Shown: positions 13,850-25,626, numbered from the stretch's first letter. The stretch is 64,000 nucleotides of DNA from Alisma plantago-aquatica (GCA_963693085.1 OY856413.1:470635879-470699878), one strand, 5' to 3'. The notes: generated by a model not told the origin, from the sequence alone. A program made the numbers and translations.

Positions 13850-14400
13850 TTGTATACAATAAAGTGACGCCTAAACCCTACAACGTCAGTTTATTACACA
13901 AACTGACATCTATATGTGAAAAGTGGCCAGACACGGGTATCACTTTTAATTTAGTGTCGGTTCCTTAATAAACAACCGACACCTAAAATTGACTGCCAAA
14001 TCTAAATTTTCCAGTGGAAAAAAAATTACCTCCAAAATTTAACATACGACGTCGGTTGTTGACTAATTAACAGACGACTAAAGTTTTTGGCGAGACAGAA
14101 ATTGGGCACAAATTTATCGTCAGTTGTCTTTCGATGACCGACGCCGATGTGTTTTCCCACGCTGTCCACACGATTATTTTCACCCCTCTTTGGCATCAGT
14201 TTTCTAAGGCAACCAACGACTATGGTCAGAATTTGAGAACATTTTTTTTGTCGGCCTATGTAGATAGATGTCAGTTTTTCGAGTAGAAACCGACGACTAT
14301 AATTGAGCATAGGTGTCAGTTTTTTAGTTGCAACCGATGCCTATTTTTATTAGCGTCGGCTTTTTTGAATACCCAACGCTGATGGTTAACTTAATAGCAC
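13850..14400. repeat. CACTA-1 left subterminal repeats
   Basis: Short motifs of the form GTCGGTT / AACCGAC(G) recur every 30-60 bases in both orientations. The same motif fills the right end of the element. In En/Spm-type elements such arrays bind the TNPA-class protein and are needed in cis for excision. The role here is inferred from position and repetition. The minus-strand open frame at 14026-14310 is a by-product. Confidence 0.8.
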
Positions 14401-14466
14401 CTGTGCAAAGCCGACTCTTCCCCTTTCTCTGTTTCATTTCCGATTGAAGGTTAGGTTCTAGCTCTG

Positions 14467-14860
14467 GTGATTCCGCCCCCTGCTCCCTCCTCCTTACGTG
14501 CCGCTGCCGCCCTTCTCCCTACTCGCCACTGCCGACCGCCCTCTCTCTGTTCACTGCCACCGCCGGCCACCCTCTCTCTGCTCACCGCCGTCGGCCACCC
14601 TCTCTCTGCTCGTCCTAACTGCTCGATTGGCCTGTTTCCTACCCTCTGGCGTCCTCCTTGGCCTACACCTGGTCAGCACCTGGTCGTCCTCCTCGGCCTG
14701 CACCCTGCCCTCCACCGCCCAAGGTCAGCACCTTCTCATCCTCCTATGCCTCTTCCTGCTCCCTACCCTCCGCTGCCCAAGGTCAGCCCCCCCTCTTTTC
14801 TATATCACTATTTTCTTCTCTTCCATTGTTTTTTGGACACAGTTGAGGTGATGCTAACTA
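14467..14860 (+). repeat. GC/CT-rich leader with degenerate tandem units
   Basis: A cytosine-rich block with three degenerate units of about 35 bases around GCCACCCTCTCTCTGCTC (about 14530-14615) and further CCTCC repeats. Open frames exist in all three forward phases, which is what a compositionally biased repeat gives rather than a gene. It sits where CACTA elements usually have their promoter and leader exon, so it is probably the transcription start region of the element or a captured GC-rich promoter fragment. Confidence 0.5.
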
Positions 14861-15081
14861 GTCCACCCAAGACATCACTTGCTAGCAACTTGGGACTCCT
14901 TGCTTTTGATCATATTACTAGCATTAAGATCATAGTAATATGTCCATGGTTTCAAAACACTAAGTTATCTAGGGACCGTTTGCATCCTACTTTCCCGACT
15001 ATAGGTATTCAATGCATAAAATGTGCCCGGGTGGTATTTCGATTCGTTGATTATACTAATTTTACTGCAACAATAATGTAG

Positions 15082-15742
15082 TTGAGCTCTTCCCGTAAGC
15101 CCCAACGCGACAGAAATGTAGTGATTAGAAAAGTTGTCGTATATGACGTGTTTGGCAAATGCTACCTTTAGCTATTAAATCTGAATAACATAGCATTTGT
15201 TATTAATACCTTATAAATATTATACAACTGTGACAATATACGAATGCGGCATTCTGAAACATCTCTCCCAAACTAGACCCTACTGTTTGTATTTATTTAT
15301 GTACTGATTCAGGAATTAATTGATCATCTACTGATTTATATTAGTTTATCAACAAATTTGTATTTATTCATCTACTTATTTGTATTTTTTTGTCTACTAT
15401 TTTTTATTTAGTTATCTACTCATTTGAATTTATTTGTGTACTGCTTTTGAAATTACATAATCATCTAGTGATGTAACTTTATCATAGGCTCATTATGAAC
15501 CATTAGATCTAAATCTTAGGGTATCTCTACCGTCCTAACTATGAAATTGGTAACTTGTTTCCTTGTTGAGTATATTGAGAATCCTAATCACCCTTCTTGC
15601 TTAATGATGAACTCTAATGCACACACGTGACATGCTTGGAATGTAAATGATGAACTTTTCCCTAGATTGCCAATCATGCTTCTAAAGACATCAATAATCA
15701 CCCTAATTTGAAGAACTAGGATATGAATGATGAAACTAGGAT
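15082..15742. other. CACTA-1 non-coding spacer
   Basis: AT-rich sequence between the GC-rich leader and the duplicated block in front of the transposase. It contains imperfect CATCTACTGATTT-like repeats (about 15310-15450). No coding signal seen. Confidence 0.4.
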
Positions 15743-16187
15743 TGTAGGTATAAGAATGACAATACATATATTTGTTGGTCTAGAAACCCATCCAAGATTT
15801 ACTCATTAGGAGTAAATCTTGGATAGTCCCCGGTTTGGGACTATTCTTGAACACCTAATCTCACTTAGGATGTAAGTGTATAATGTGTATTGGGTTTTCA
15901 AGAAAATTTCAGTAGCATTTTCCCATTTGTTCTCTAAGTACATATGTACTTGGAGAATAGCGGGGAAATGCTGCCCAAATTTTCTTGAAAACCCAATACA
16001 CATTATACACTTACTAGTGAGATTAGGTATTTAATAATGGGATAGATGGTACACATTTATTATATATAAGAATGACATAACATGTATTTGTTGTCCTAGA
16101 AACCTGTCCAAGATTTACTCCGAATGAGTAGATCTTAGATAGTCCCCGATTTGAGACTATTCTTGAACACTTAGTCTCACTTAGGAT
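15743..16187. repeat. Direct repeat pair flanking a long hairpin
   Basis: About 125 bases at 15745-15871 (including GATAGTCCCCGGTTTGGGA) recur in direct orientation at 16060-16184. Between them 15854-15943 and 15944-16027 form an inverted repeat centred on GTACATATGTAC (15938-15949), with an 11-base interruption in the left arm. The hairpin would have an 80-90-bp arm. It lies directly upstream of the transposase start, so it is probably in the 5' UTR or promoter of the element. Confidence 0.8.
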
Positions 16188-16312
16188 GTTTTAACCATTA
16201 ATTATATATAAGACCTTAAACCCTAAAGTTTTAACCATGCATAAACTCTAATCTGTTAACCCTAGACCCTAATCTTGTTCTAATATATACTTGTTTTCTC
16301 TTTGATCATAGA

Positions 16313-18115
16313 ATGGATAGATCATGGATGTCCATTCCAAATCGATGTACCCCAGAGTTTATTTCTAGTCTTGATCAGTTTATTAGATTTGTTTAGGAAC
16401 ATAGGAAATAACCTGGAGATAGGTTCTACTGTCCATGTAGGCATTGCGGTAACAACTTGAAAGTCAACACTGGTGATGAAATCAAAAGTCATGTCATGTG
16501 CAATGGGATTGCACAAGGCTATACAAAATGGCACTGGCATGGAGAGATTTCAAACCTGAAATCAGTGGATGTCGATAGTAGTTCTTGTGTGGAAGAATAA
16601 ATTGCCTCCGATGACATAGATGTGAACGAACTGGTTCCAGTAGACATCGTTGATGTGATGCTGGATAGTTGTGGGGTAGATCACACCGATCCACCTCCCA
16701 TGTTTAGAAACATTGTGCATGATGCTGAGATACCGTTATACACATGTTGTAAGTTTACAAAGCTTAGCATTGTGTTTAGATTGTATAAACTGAAAGCTAA
16801 CAATCGATGGAGCGACAAAAGCTTCACCTCATTGTTGTCTTTGTTGAAAGAAATTCTTCCTGAAGGAAACAAGCTGCCAATCTCAACATACCGGTTAAAG
16901 AAATTGTTGTGCCCAATGGGAATGGAGGCCAAGATGATACATGCATGCCTGAGTGATTGCGTAATATTTTAAAAGGAGTATGTGGATTTGAAAGATTGTC
17001 TAAAATGTGGTGCATCAAGGTATAAATTGACGACTTCAGGGGAGTCCAAAACTGGTTCTCCTGCCAAGGTGTTGTGGTATCTACCTATAATAACATGGTT
17101 TCAATGCCTATTTGCCAATCCTATAGATGTGAAGAATTTGAGGTGGCATGCAGATGTTAAGAAAAATAATGATGGGATGCTACAACATGCGTTTGATTCC
17201 CCACAATGGAGGAATATTGATTTATTGTACCCTGAATTCGGTGAAGAAGACATGAATCTAAGACTTGGGCTTTGTACAAATGGTATGAATCCGTACGGGA
17301 CATTGAGGAGCCAACATAACACTTAGTTAATTATGCGTTTTATATACAATCTTCCTCCCTAGTTTTGTATGAAAAATAAGTATGTTATGCTGTCGTTGTT
17401 GATATCGGGCCCTAAACAACCTGGAAATGATATCAATGTTTATCTTGAACCTATGATTGATGACTTGAAGAAGCCCTAGGGTGAAGGTGTGATGACCTAT
17501 GATGCTTCACGAAGAGATACATTTCGTTTGCATGCTATGTTGTTTTGCACTGTGAATGACTTTCTAGCGTATGGGAATTTGTCTTGATATAGTGTCAAAA
17601 GATCAAAAGTGTGTCCTATATGTGAAGAGAACACTGATTCAATATGACTAAAATACGACGGCAAGATTTTATATCTTGGTCATTGAAGGTTTCTTCCAAA
17701 ATTTCATTCGTATCGTAGGTTGCGCAAAGCATTCAATGGACAAAATGAGGAACAGAGTGCACCTAAACCTATATGAAAGAGGATGTCACATTACGGTGTT
17801 ATTGAAGACATATGGAAGTTTGACTATGTAGATTTTAGAATTTCTCTCTTTAAATGTAATTGGGTTGACAACAATAAAGGAGTTATAGTGGATGAATTGG
17901 GTTTCATGTTAGTGAACTTTGAAAAGATTGGCGAGAAGGGTGAACCATTCATATTGGCATCATAGGCAAAACAAGTATTTTATATTGATGATCCTACAAA
18001 TGATAAATGGTCAGTTGTTCTTCATGGTAAAAGACAGTTCATTGAAGATCCTATAGATGAAGAAGAGTACTATGATAAGTATCATGACTCTAGTCCATCT
18101 AAGTTGGGTTGCTAA
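16313..18115 (+). pseudogene. TNP2-like CACTA transposase (Transposase_21), broken and internally deleted
   Basis: The product would cut and join the element ends. The start is the ATG at 16313. The N-terminal zinc-binding motif with spaced cysteines (CPCRHC) is readable, followed by blocks typical of Transposase_21: SLLSLLKEILPEGN, the LRWHADV block, the GMNPYGT block and the PGNDINVYLEP block. The frame is interrupted by stops near 16396, 16596, 16969, 17324, 17361, 17479, 17587 and 17647, and shifts occur. Near 17775 the text jumps from the middle of Transposase_21 to DUF4216 (GVIEDIWKFDYVDF... AKQVFYIDDP). The end of Transposase_21 and all of DUF4218, several hundred residues in family members, are missing. 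It cannot make an active enzyme. Confidence 0.9.
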
Positions 18116-18249
18116 CACCACAAAACATTAAAGCTGGGGATCACAATGACTTGTATGTTTGCGGGGATCACAATGAAGGATTGTTAATTAATAAAAGATC
18201 ACAATATTAGAGGCATGCATGTTTATATTTTTTATATGTTTTATTTTTC

Positions 18250-18460
18250 AGAATGTGAACTTTATAATGTAAACTTTACAATGTGAATGTGGACTTTACA
18301 ATGCGAATTACTTTACAATGTGAATGTGAACTTTACAATGTGAATGTGAACTTTACAATGTGAATTACTTTACAATGTAAATGTGTACTTTGCAATGTGA
18401 ACTTTACAATGTGAATTACTTTACAATGTGAAATTTATAATTTGAATGTGAACTTTCAGA
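18250..18460 (+). repeat. Minisatellite of CTTTACAATGTGAA units
   Basis: About ten degenerate copies of CTTTACAATGTGAA(TGTGAA) are arranged head to tail between the two CACTA-1 genes. The array ends in AACTTTCAG, a good splice acceptor, directly before the next coding segment. Related GAATGTGAATGAC units recur at 22095-22260. Confidence 0.85.
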
Positions 18461-21400
18461 CGGCTGAGCATTCCCATGATGACTGTGCTGATGATCACTG
18501 TGAGGGTGAGGATGTGCCTGCGCCGCCTAACAATGTAAGTTTTAAGAATATATCCATGAGGTTTCTATCTATATGTTCATTTACAATTATATCATGTAAG
18601 TGTGTTTTTTTTATCAAATTTTAGGTTGGTGATGTACCCCCTGAAGAAATTACAACACTTGATGAGCAGCAAAAAAAATTGAGAAAGTGAGGGGCATCAC
18701 AAGGATGAACAAGTTACTACAGCAAAGGGCAATGGACCCAAATTGGTTGTGGATTTTGATCATGCAGGAAATCCATATGGAGTGAACCACAACTCATTTA
18801 TTTCATATCTTGGGGTTCTTACTCACAGCCATTGCAGTCCTAACCTAGAATCCTGGCATAAAGTTCCTAAGGGGAAGAAAGGCCAAATATGGAAGGAACT
18901 ATGCGTGAGTTATTATTATTTGTAATTCTATTTGTGTAGATTACTAATTTTTAGGATACTAGTTAATAGCAATTCTATTTAATTTGCAGAGCATATTTGA
19001 TCTGGATGAAAAGCTGCATGATAAATATGTGATGCAACGCTGTGGGAGGGTCCTAAGGAACTATAGGACCAATCTCACCCGAGATTAAATACACGATGTT
19101 GAGAACATGTTCTTGATTGATTTCCAATTCTAGTCATTGATCACTATTTGACTAACTCTACACTAATAATTTTTGTTTGTATTCTCTTTAAAAAATAAAT
19201 TTAGGTAGAAAGAAGCCACAAAGCAATAGAACTACCTGGACCCCAAAGACTGGGAGGAGTTTGTTACCCAAAGAAAAATGGATGAATTCAAGGTATTAAG
19301 CGCCACTCCCAATTTAATTAATATACATTCTTATGTATTCACCTATTTAAGATTAACCTTTAGTGTTACTAACCAAATCAATGTGCTAACTAACTAGGCT
19401 ATCAGCGATGCTCAATGAACAAGGCGTGCACTGAATGTGCACGACCACACAATGGGTCCAAGAGGATATCCAGGCATTCGCCAAAGACTACAGGCTGAGT
19501 TTGCTCAGCCTGCTGCTACTCAGGAGCCTGTAGAGTCCTCTACTACTGCTCCCGCACCTCTGCCTCACCATGCTATGTGGATAGCTGGGAGGAAAAATAA
19601 GAAGGGAGACATACCGAAGCCCGCAACTGCTGAGGCAGCTGCAAAAATGGTAAAAATAAACTCTTAGAGCAATCGATCGATATTGATTATTGTTATGTTT
19701 ACTTACTAATTTTTGTTTATGGTGATTAGTGGGAGCTGCACGAGCAGAGGAAGGACGGCAAGTTCATCCCTCAGGGCACAAGGGATGAACTGACAGTTGC
19801 TTTGGGTAATCTAAAGCATCCTGGGCGTGTTAGGGGTGCAGACGCTGGTGTGGACATCAAAGCGTTCTTTGAGCCAACCCAGCGCAAACCTGTGCCAAAA
19901 GAAGGACTTTCACAAGCTGAGGTAACCTATTCTTATTTTAGAATGTTATTGAGAAAGGGAATTCAATAATAAGAAGCTAGCGTTTCTTTTATCCATGTAT
20001 AGGTAGATGCATTAATTGATAGGAGAGTCGAGGAAGCACTTGATAAGAGACTCCATGACGCAATTAACAAGTGGCAGGCATCTCAGATGGCCACTCAGAC
20101 AGTACCTATGATGTGCCGCGCTTCTCCTGCTACTCCTACTGCAGAGGTAGGGAATAATCCTATAGACCCACCACCTACCACGTCGTCTGTAAGTATTTTT
20201 ATGACATAGTAGCTAGTCTGTTCAAGATGATATGTTTGTGTATATATGCATATAACACTCTTTATGTAAATTTATAGGGGTTGAAGCCATGCCGACTAAA
20301 AAGTCAAGAATATATCGTTGCAGAGGCATCGGCTTACCCACCCCGTAAAGGGTGCATGTTTCATGGGTATCCAGTACCAGATGGTGTGGTACGTGTGAGC
20401 CCGACACATGTACTCCCCGACTGGAGGGATCTTGCACTGCCTCATTCACACCCAGATGCTGAAACACTAGGTGAGGCAGTAGGCGAAGTGATACTGTAGC
20501 CCAAAGCGGATGTCCTCTATACTAATATTGTATGATAAATTTCCATTACGTTAGTTTGTTAGTGTGTATATATGAGTCAACTGATCTAAAATTATATATA
20601 CAGGTCAAAAAGATGAGACCCACTACATCTCGGCCTCCACCTCCTCGACTACCAAGTTGGATTCCAAGGGACCTACACGCCTCGATAGGTCCTAATTGTA
20701 GGGGTGTGGCAATATGGATCAGCGAACATGATCCAAATTGCCCTATAAATATTACTATTCCGGAGGATGCTGCAGGTAAATTATACGATAACAATCTATT
20801 TATATAAGTTTAGCATACGTATTAATGCATACGTAATACAAGTTTTGCATACATATTAATGCATAGGTATTAATGCATAGGTATTAATGCAGGTCAATCA
20901 TACGAAAACAAGATATTTATACAAGATGTTTTGGAGTTGTTTCATTATGATTGACTGAACACCTCTATGATAGAGTTGTGGATATGGTGAGATCTTATTT
21001 ATACATATATATACCTTATTTTATATACGGTGATTTAGTTTCTTATATATTAATGCATAAGTAATACATGTTTTGCAGCCACTTACACACGATATGTACA
21101 GATTTTGGGGTTTCCCATGTGGGATTTTTAGTTCCATCTTTGATTAGTCTTGTAGATGCAGACCCTTCTTCAGTTACTTCATACTGCTGTGATGTTTTTC
21201 AACATTATGGTAAAAATAATAAGATGGTGATAATAACTCCATTCAATGTCAAGTAAGTTTACTTTGCTTATAATTTGGACTGAAGCAAATTACATTTTTG
21301 TTATGGATTTTGAGTTATTAATTTTCTACTTTCTTACCCGTAGTGGTAAACATTGGGAATTACTAGTTATTGTCCCCAAGACGTTCACTGTCTATTACCT

Positions 21401-22069
21401 AGATCTTGCGGGGAATGAGTTGAATACATTATATGGACATGCAATTAAAAGGTCATTATTCTCATGAGAAATTTCATGTTTTTATATCCGTTAACATATG
21501 TTACTACATTACTATTTAATTATGCAATTTAATGTGTTACATTAACATATGTAGGGCTTTACAAGAGTACAAAAAAGCTAGAGGAAAGGCCCCTAGGAAA
21601 AAAATATGTCACTAATTTGGGAGAATGTGAAAGTAATTTCCTGACTCCAATGTATATATTATTTATGTGAACTGTGTTTATTTGTATTTTTGAATATTTT
21701 GTATGTTTCAATTTATAGTGTGCTACACAAGACAACGGCTGGGCATGTACCTACTATGTGATGCGATTTATGGACCTAATCATCAAACATGCCGTAATGG
21801 AAATCGATACGATACAGTAGATATTATACATACTCTCATTAGATGATATGAAATATATCAATCTTATTATATATTATTAATTATATATATACATCATTCT
21901 CTTTGCAGGTCTTTAAAACTGACTTTAGCATAGGTGGAAAGCTATTAGATGTACATACTCCCTATACGAGGGAGGAACTAGATGCTGTAAGAGAAGAATG
22001 GGCAAAATCCCTACAAAGAGTGGGAATTTTAAATATAATTTTATTGAAAATGATGATGATGATGAATAA
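18461..22069 (+). pseudogene. TNPA-like gene (Transposase_24) with Ulp1-type protease end, broken
   Basis: A multi-exon gene of the class found beside TNP2 in plant CACTA elements. Recognisable pieces, separated by AG/GT-bounded introns: the GNPYGVNHNSFISYLG block (18766-18813), a RNYRTNLTRD block (about 19055-19085), the DWEEFVTQRKMDEF block (19252-19293), the GPRGYPGI block (about 19455), the AEAAAKM block, and LKHPGRVRGAD (about 19812-19845). The 3' part resembles a C48 (Ulp1/SUMO-type) peptidase: GKHWELLV with the catalytic His (about 21343), LDLAGNE with the Asp (about 21401) and QDNGWACTYYVMRFM with Gln and Cys (21730-21774). Stops at 18688 and 19086, and damaged pieces around 20940-21240, show decay. 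Such fused or adjacent Ulp1 domains are known from plant CACTA and MULE elements; substrate unknown. Confidence 0.8.
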
Positions 22070-22379
22070 AGAATAACTTTGTTCTCATAATTATTTTTGT
22101 GTGAATGTGAATGACTTTTTATGAATTGTCATATGTGTGAATGTGAATGACTTTTTCTAATCACTACATGAATGTTTCTACATGTGTATGAATGTGAAAA
22201 AGATGAAATGAATGGAACTGAATGTGTATGTAAATAACTTTGTAGGTTTCTACATGTATCTGATCAATACATGTGTCTGAATGTGAAACCTACAGTTCCA
22301 AATTGATTGCAGGTTCTGCATCCTGCTGACCAGCCATACAACAGGCCTGCAAACTGATAAGAAAAAAAAAGCAAATAGG
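22070..22379. other. CACTA-1 3' untranslated spacer
   Basis: Contains repeated GTGTGAATGTGAATGACTTTTT-like units (22095-22260) and no coding signal. It probably holds the 3' end of the TNPA-like transcript. Confidence 0.4.
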
Positions 22380-22873
22380 CGTCAGTTGTTTATAAACAAC
22401 CGACACCAAAATCATATGACGTCGGTTATTAGCAAAAAAATTGACGTCTTTATCCCGTCCTGGTGTCGGTTGTCGGTAAAAACTGACGTCTATTACCGCG
22501 GCCGTGTTGGCCAGTACAGCCGTGCTGGCAGTGATATGACGTCGGTTATTTGTATAAAACCGACGACTTTATCAAGATATAGTGTTGGTTATATACCAGA
22601 TCTGACGCCGATAGTGCCCTTACTGACGCTTTATTGATGGTGGGAAGGGTAATGGTGTCAGTTCTTTTAATAACCGACGTCTTTAACCACTCTATAGTAT
22701 CGATTTTCTTAAATAACAGACGCCTATAGTCCATTTGCTGGTGTGTTTTCGGTGACGGGAAGCATTTTGGCATCGGTTGATACCGAAGGGGTCCACCTTT
22801 AGCGGCGCCAACTTGGGTGCCACTTGGAAACCGACACTAAAGGCCTTAATTAACCGATACTAAAGGTCTGTTC
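22380..22873. repeat. CACTA-1 right subterminal repeats
   Basis: CGTCGGTT, GTCAGTT and AACCGACG-type motifs recur about every 30 bases in both orientations up to the right terminus, mirroring the left end. Probable TNPA-class binding array, inferred from family. Confidence 0.8.
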
Positions 22874-22883
22874 TGTAGTAGTG

Positions 22884-23160
22884 AGTGTTACAAATAATAA
22901 TATTTAATAATTTTCTCATCTCATGCTCTTTTTCTTTTTTCCTTCCCCATCACATCCCCTTGCTCATTTATTTTGCCACCACATAATAAACATTGTTTTT
23001 TTTCACACCTGACCCCCATTTGGGTTGGACATTGGTGTAGGGTGAAGAATGGCAGGCGCCGATGATGAATACGAACAAACAAAACAAAGATAAAATGGTG
23101 GTTTTCTTATAGGAGTCGTTCTTTTTAAGTGGTTTTCTTCTCATGGATGATGATGTATCG
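22884..23160 (+). repeat. Duplicated host unit, copy A part 2
   Basis: Colinear with 58991-59340, starting at AAATAATAATATTTAATAAT and including CCCCATTTGGGTTGGACRTTGGTG. It resumes copy A directly after the CACTA-1 duplication and ends at the hAT-like insertion. Confidence 0.85.
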
Positions 23161-24153
23161 GTACGACTATAAACGAACATAGTTATATCTACATACCCTC
23201 AAACCCATACCCTCGAAGCCTGTCATGTGTATTTATAACCAGATAACTACGTACTCTTATACCTATGTATCAGTCTTTCACTGGGTAATGTTATGATTAT
23301 GTATGTACTCATATTTTGTATACCCATATACCCATTTAATTATATTTTTATGCAAAAAAGTTCTATTAGAATATAATAAAGTATATTTTAGCACTCACAT
23401 TTACAAGTATAAGAACCATAATCGCAAAATATTATATTAGAATGTAATGATCTATATTGTAACACTCACATCTAGTAAATATAAGTACCTTTCAATAGTA
23501 AAATACATATATTCATTAAACCTAAAACACCCTCATAGTGACATATGCACATTTTTTTAAATTGAGAAATTTATAAATTCATCGTCGCATTCCATTCCAC
23601 TTTTCTCACTACCTTGAATGATATTTCTACACCATAAGTTTTGGGATATGTTACATTTTGTTGGCTGCAACTTTCCTCTCAATGTGATGGAAAACCAACA
23701 TGATATCTAAGATCAATCATTGAGTTTAATATTTTATTAATGGTATAGTCAAACTCCATAGTATACACCAATAAAGACAACAATCATCATTCTTTTTTTA
23801 CTTCCATTTAGATGTATCAACATGTTACTCTTGGTTGTCCTGTATAAAGTGATATATTATTTACTTATCAATTTTTATATTTGCACAAAATAGAATGTAA
23901 TTGACATACTAGTACTAGTATCACCTAATTAGTCTGATGTTTGTCATACCAAAGTTTGGGGTCTTTTGAAGTAGCAAGTCTATCCATAACCGTATACCCA
24001 ATTACCCATCCATATACCCATTGGTTATGTGGAAATAGGTATGATGCATGTATAACTCTTAAAAAATGGGCATATGCATGTACCCTCTTAACTAAACAGT
24101 TATGGTTTTGGATATGCCCATAACCATACCATACCCTGCCCATTTACAACACT
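23161..24153. mobile_element. Non-autonomous hAT-like element (993 bp)
   Basis: Comparison with 59321-59345 shows this block is absent from the paralogous copy. It is bounded by near-identical 8-mers ATGTATCG (23153-23160) and ATGTATCA (24154-24161), as expected for hAT target duplication. The right end read inwards (AGTGTTGTAAATGGGC) and the left end (CGACTATAAACGAAC) form weak inverted termini sharing T.TAAA.G..C. Both ends carry TACCCAT-rich sequence. No transposase is encoded; the 60-72 codon open frames are chance. Superfamily assignment rests on duplication length and end style. Confidence 0.65.
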
Positions 24154-24225
24154 ATGTATCAGGCTGGCCTGATGAACAAAGGCCACGACGAGCAGATCAA
24201 ACAACAACAATCAAAGATTTTAAGT
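24154..24225 (+). repeat. Duplicated host unit, copy A part 3
   Basis: CGACGAGCAGATCAAACAAC and the following TCAAAGATTTTAAGT match 59343-59383. Copy A then breaks at the start of the large nest and resumes at 58286. Confidence 0.8.
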
Positions 24226-24424
24226 AATGTTTTCAGAACTGAACCAGTGGTCAGACCGGTGTTGACTCAAAACCGGATTGAGTCGGGTTCAACCAGAGTG
24301 GTTGAAGCAGTTTGATCAGAAATAATGTCAACATGATATAAAAAAATATTTTGAAGCGCAAAAAGCAAACCGATCAACACAATATAATACAAATAGTGGT
24401 TGGATCGGCCGAACCAGTTAAACT

Positions 24425-24458
24425 GAGCACATTATATATACATATAATGTGTGTATAT

Positions 24459-24510
<52 letters not shown>

Positions 24511-24660
24511 TATAGAAACAAATATGTATATGTGTATATATATGTATGCATATATGTTAATGTATGTGTATATACATATATACATATATGTATATATATG
24601 TGTATATATGTATATATACCTATATGCATATATGTATATGTATGTACACACACACAAAAC

Positions 24661-24718
<58 letters not shown>
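24425..24718. repeat. Compound microsatellite (CA)n, (TATG)n, (TA)n(GA)n
   Basis: (CA)n at about 24460-24495, (TA)n to 24512, irregular TATGTATA/TACATATA repeats to 24655, then (TA)n(GA)n at 24669-24718 abutting the first MITE. All long open frames reported here (24418-24814) are microsatellite translations. Confidence 0.95.
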
Positions 24719-24721
<3 letters not shown>

Positions 24722-25113
24722 CAGGCTAGAATACACCCGAGTGTATTCAGAGAAGAATACACTCAAGTAGTTTTTCATGATGCAATATTTTTTTTCAAAA
24801 ATCTAATCTATTAATTTTCTGAAACATCTTGTGAATAGCTCATACGCAAAATTTAAGCTCATTTGGACATTTATAGGTCATGTTATAAAGACCGCAAAAA
24901 TTATGCATTTCAAATTAGTTTCGTGCGTCGATTTTGTTATCTTTGGATGAGTGACTTACACTCATCCAAATGGGCTCAAAATTTGTATGTAGCCTAGTTA
25001 TAGTATGACGGTGAAGATCAATGGTTTATATTTTGTAAAAAATAGTCTTGATATGCAAACACACTTGAATGTATTCGTACAATATGTACACTTGAGTGTA
25101 TTCTAGCCTGACT
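24719..25113 (+). mobile_element. MITE copy 1 (about 395 bp)
   Basis: Begins GTCAGGCTAGAATACAC and ends with its complement GTGTATTCTAGCCTGAC, with an inner palindromic word of the TACACTCGAGTGTA type. Non-coding. Flanked left by (TA)n(GA)n and right by TCTCTC then TATG/TG repeats. A second copy lies in opposite orientation at 25234-25626. A MITE with taste for TA microsatellites resembles the rice Micron type in habit; family not established. Confidence 0.8.
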
Positions 25114-25179
25114 CTCTCTATGTATATATATGTGTGTGTGTGTTTATATTGATATATATATACATACAAACATACACAC

Positions 25180-25233
<54 letters not shown>
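25114..25233. repeat. Microsatellite spacer between inverted MITEs
   Basis: TATG/TG repeats, then (TA)n at about 25181-25211 and (GA)n at 25211-25234. It separates the two inverted copies by about 120 bases. Confidence 0.95.
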
Positions 25234-25234
<1 letters not shown>

Positions 25235-25623
25235 TCAGGCTAGAATACACTCGAGTGTACGGATCGCACGAATACACTCAAGTGTGTTTGCATATCAAGA
25301 CTATTTTTTGCAAAATGTAAACTGTTGATCTTCACCGTCATACTATAACTAGGCTACATACAAATTTTGAGCCCATTTGGATGAGTGTAAGTCACTCATC
25401 TAAGGGCAACAAAATCGACACACGAAACTAATTTGAAATGCTAATTTTTGCGGTCTTCATAACATGAGCTATACATATCCAAATGTGCTCAAATTTTGCG
25501 TATGAGTTGTTCATGAGATGTTTAAGAAGATCAACGGATTGAGTTTTCAAAAAAAATATTGCATCATAAAAAACTACTTGAGTGTATTTCGTTCCGGATA
25601 CACTCGAGTGTATTCTAGCCTGA

Positions 25624-25626
<3 letters not shown>
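25234..25626 (-). mobile_element. MITE copy 2, inverted relative to copy 1
   Basis: The complement of this segment matches 24719-25113 nearly end to end, including the phrase around TTTGGATGAGTGTAAGTCACTCATC and both terminal GTCAGGCTAG repeats. It is followed by (TC)n(TA)n to 25671, the mirror of the microsatellite in front of copy 1. Together 24669-25671 form a roughly 1-kb imperfect palindrome. Confidence 0.85.

Larger units (their letters stand above)
13805..22883 (+). mobile_element. CACTA-1, complete-ended CACTA (En/Spm) transposon
   Basis: The left end is CACTACTACA (13805-13814) and the right end is its complement TGTAGTAGTG (22874-22883). Both are flanked by the 3-bp duplication AGT (13802-13804 and 22884-22886). 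Subterminal regions are packed with CGTCGGTT/AACCGACG-type motifs. Inside, in order, are a GC-rich leader, a broken TNP2-like transposase gene and a broken TNPA-like gene with a Ulp1-type protease end. The paralogous segment near 58981-59010 lacks the element and has a single GCT where the AGT duplication sits, which confirms the boundaries. Both genes carry stops, so mobility would need proteins from elsewhere. Confidence 0.95.

Noticed and set aside
14467..15081. 204-codon proline/leucine-rich frame and its two overlapping frames
   Set aside because: All three phases are open through a CT-rich repeat; no ATG start in the long frame (it begins at GTG) and no domain. Kept only as a repeat.
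21246..22069. Host SUMO protease gene
   Set aside because: It lies between CACTA termini, downstream of Transposase_24-type text in the same orientation, and is broken; it is part of the transposon.
24418..24814. Tyr/Ile/His-rich open frames on both strands
   Set aside because: They are translations of (CA)n, (TATG)n and (TA)n(GA)n repeats.
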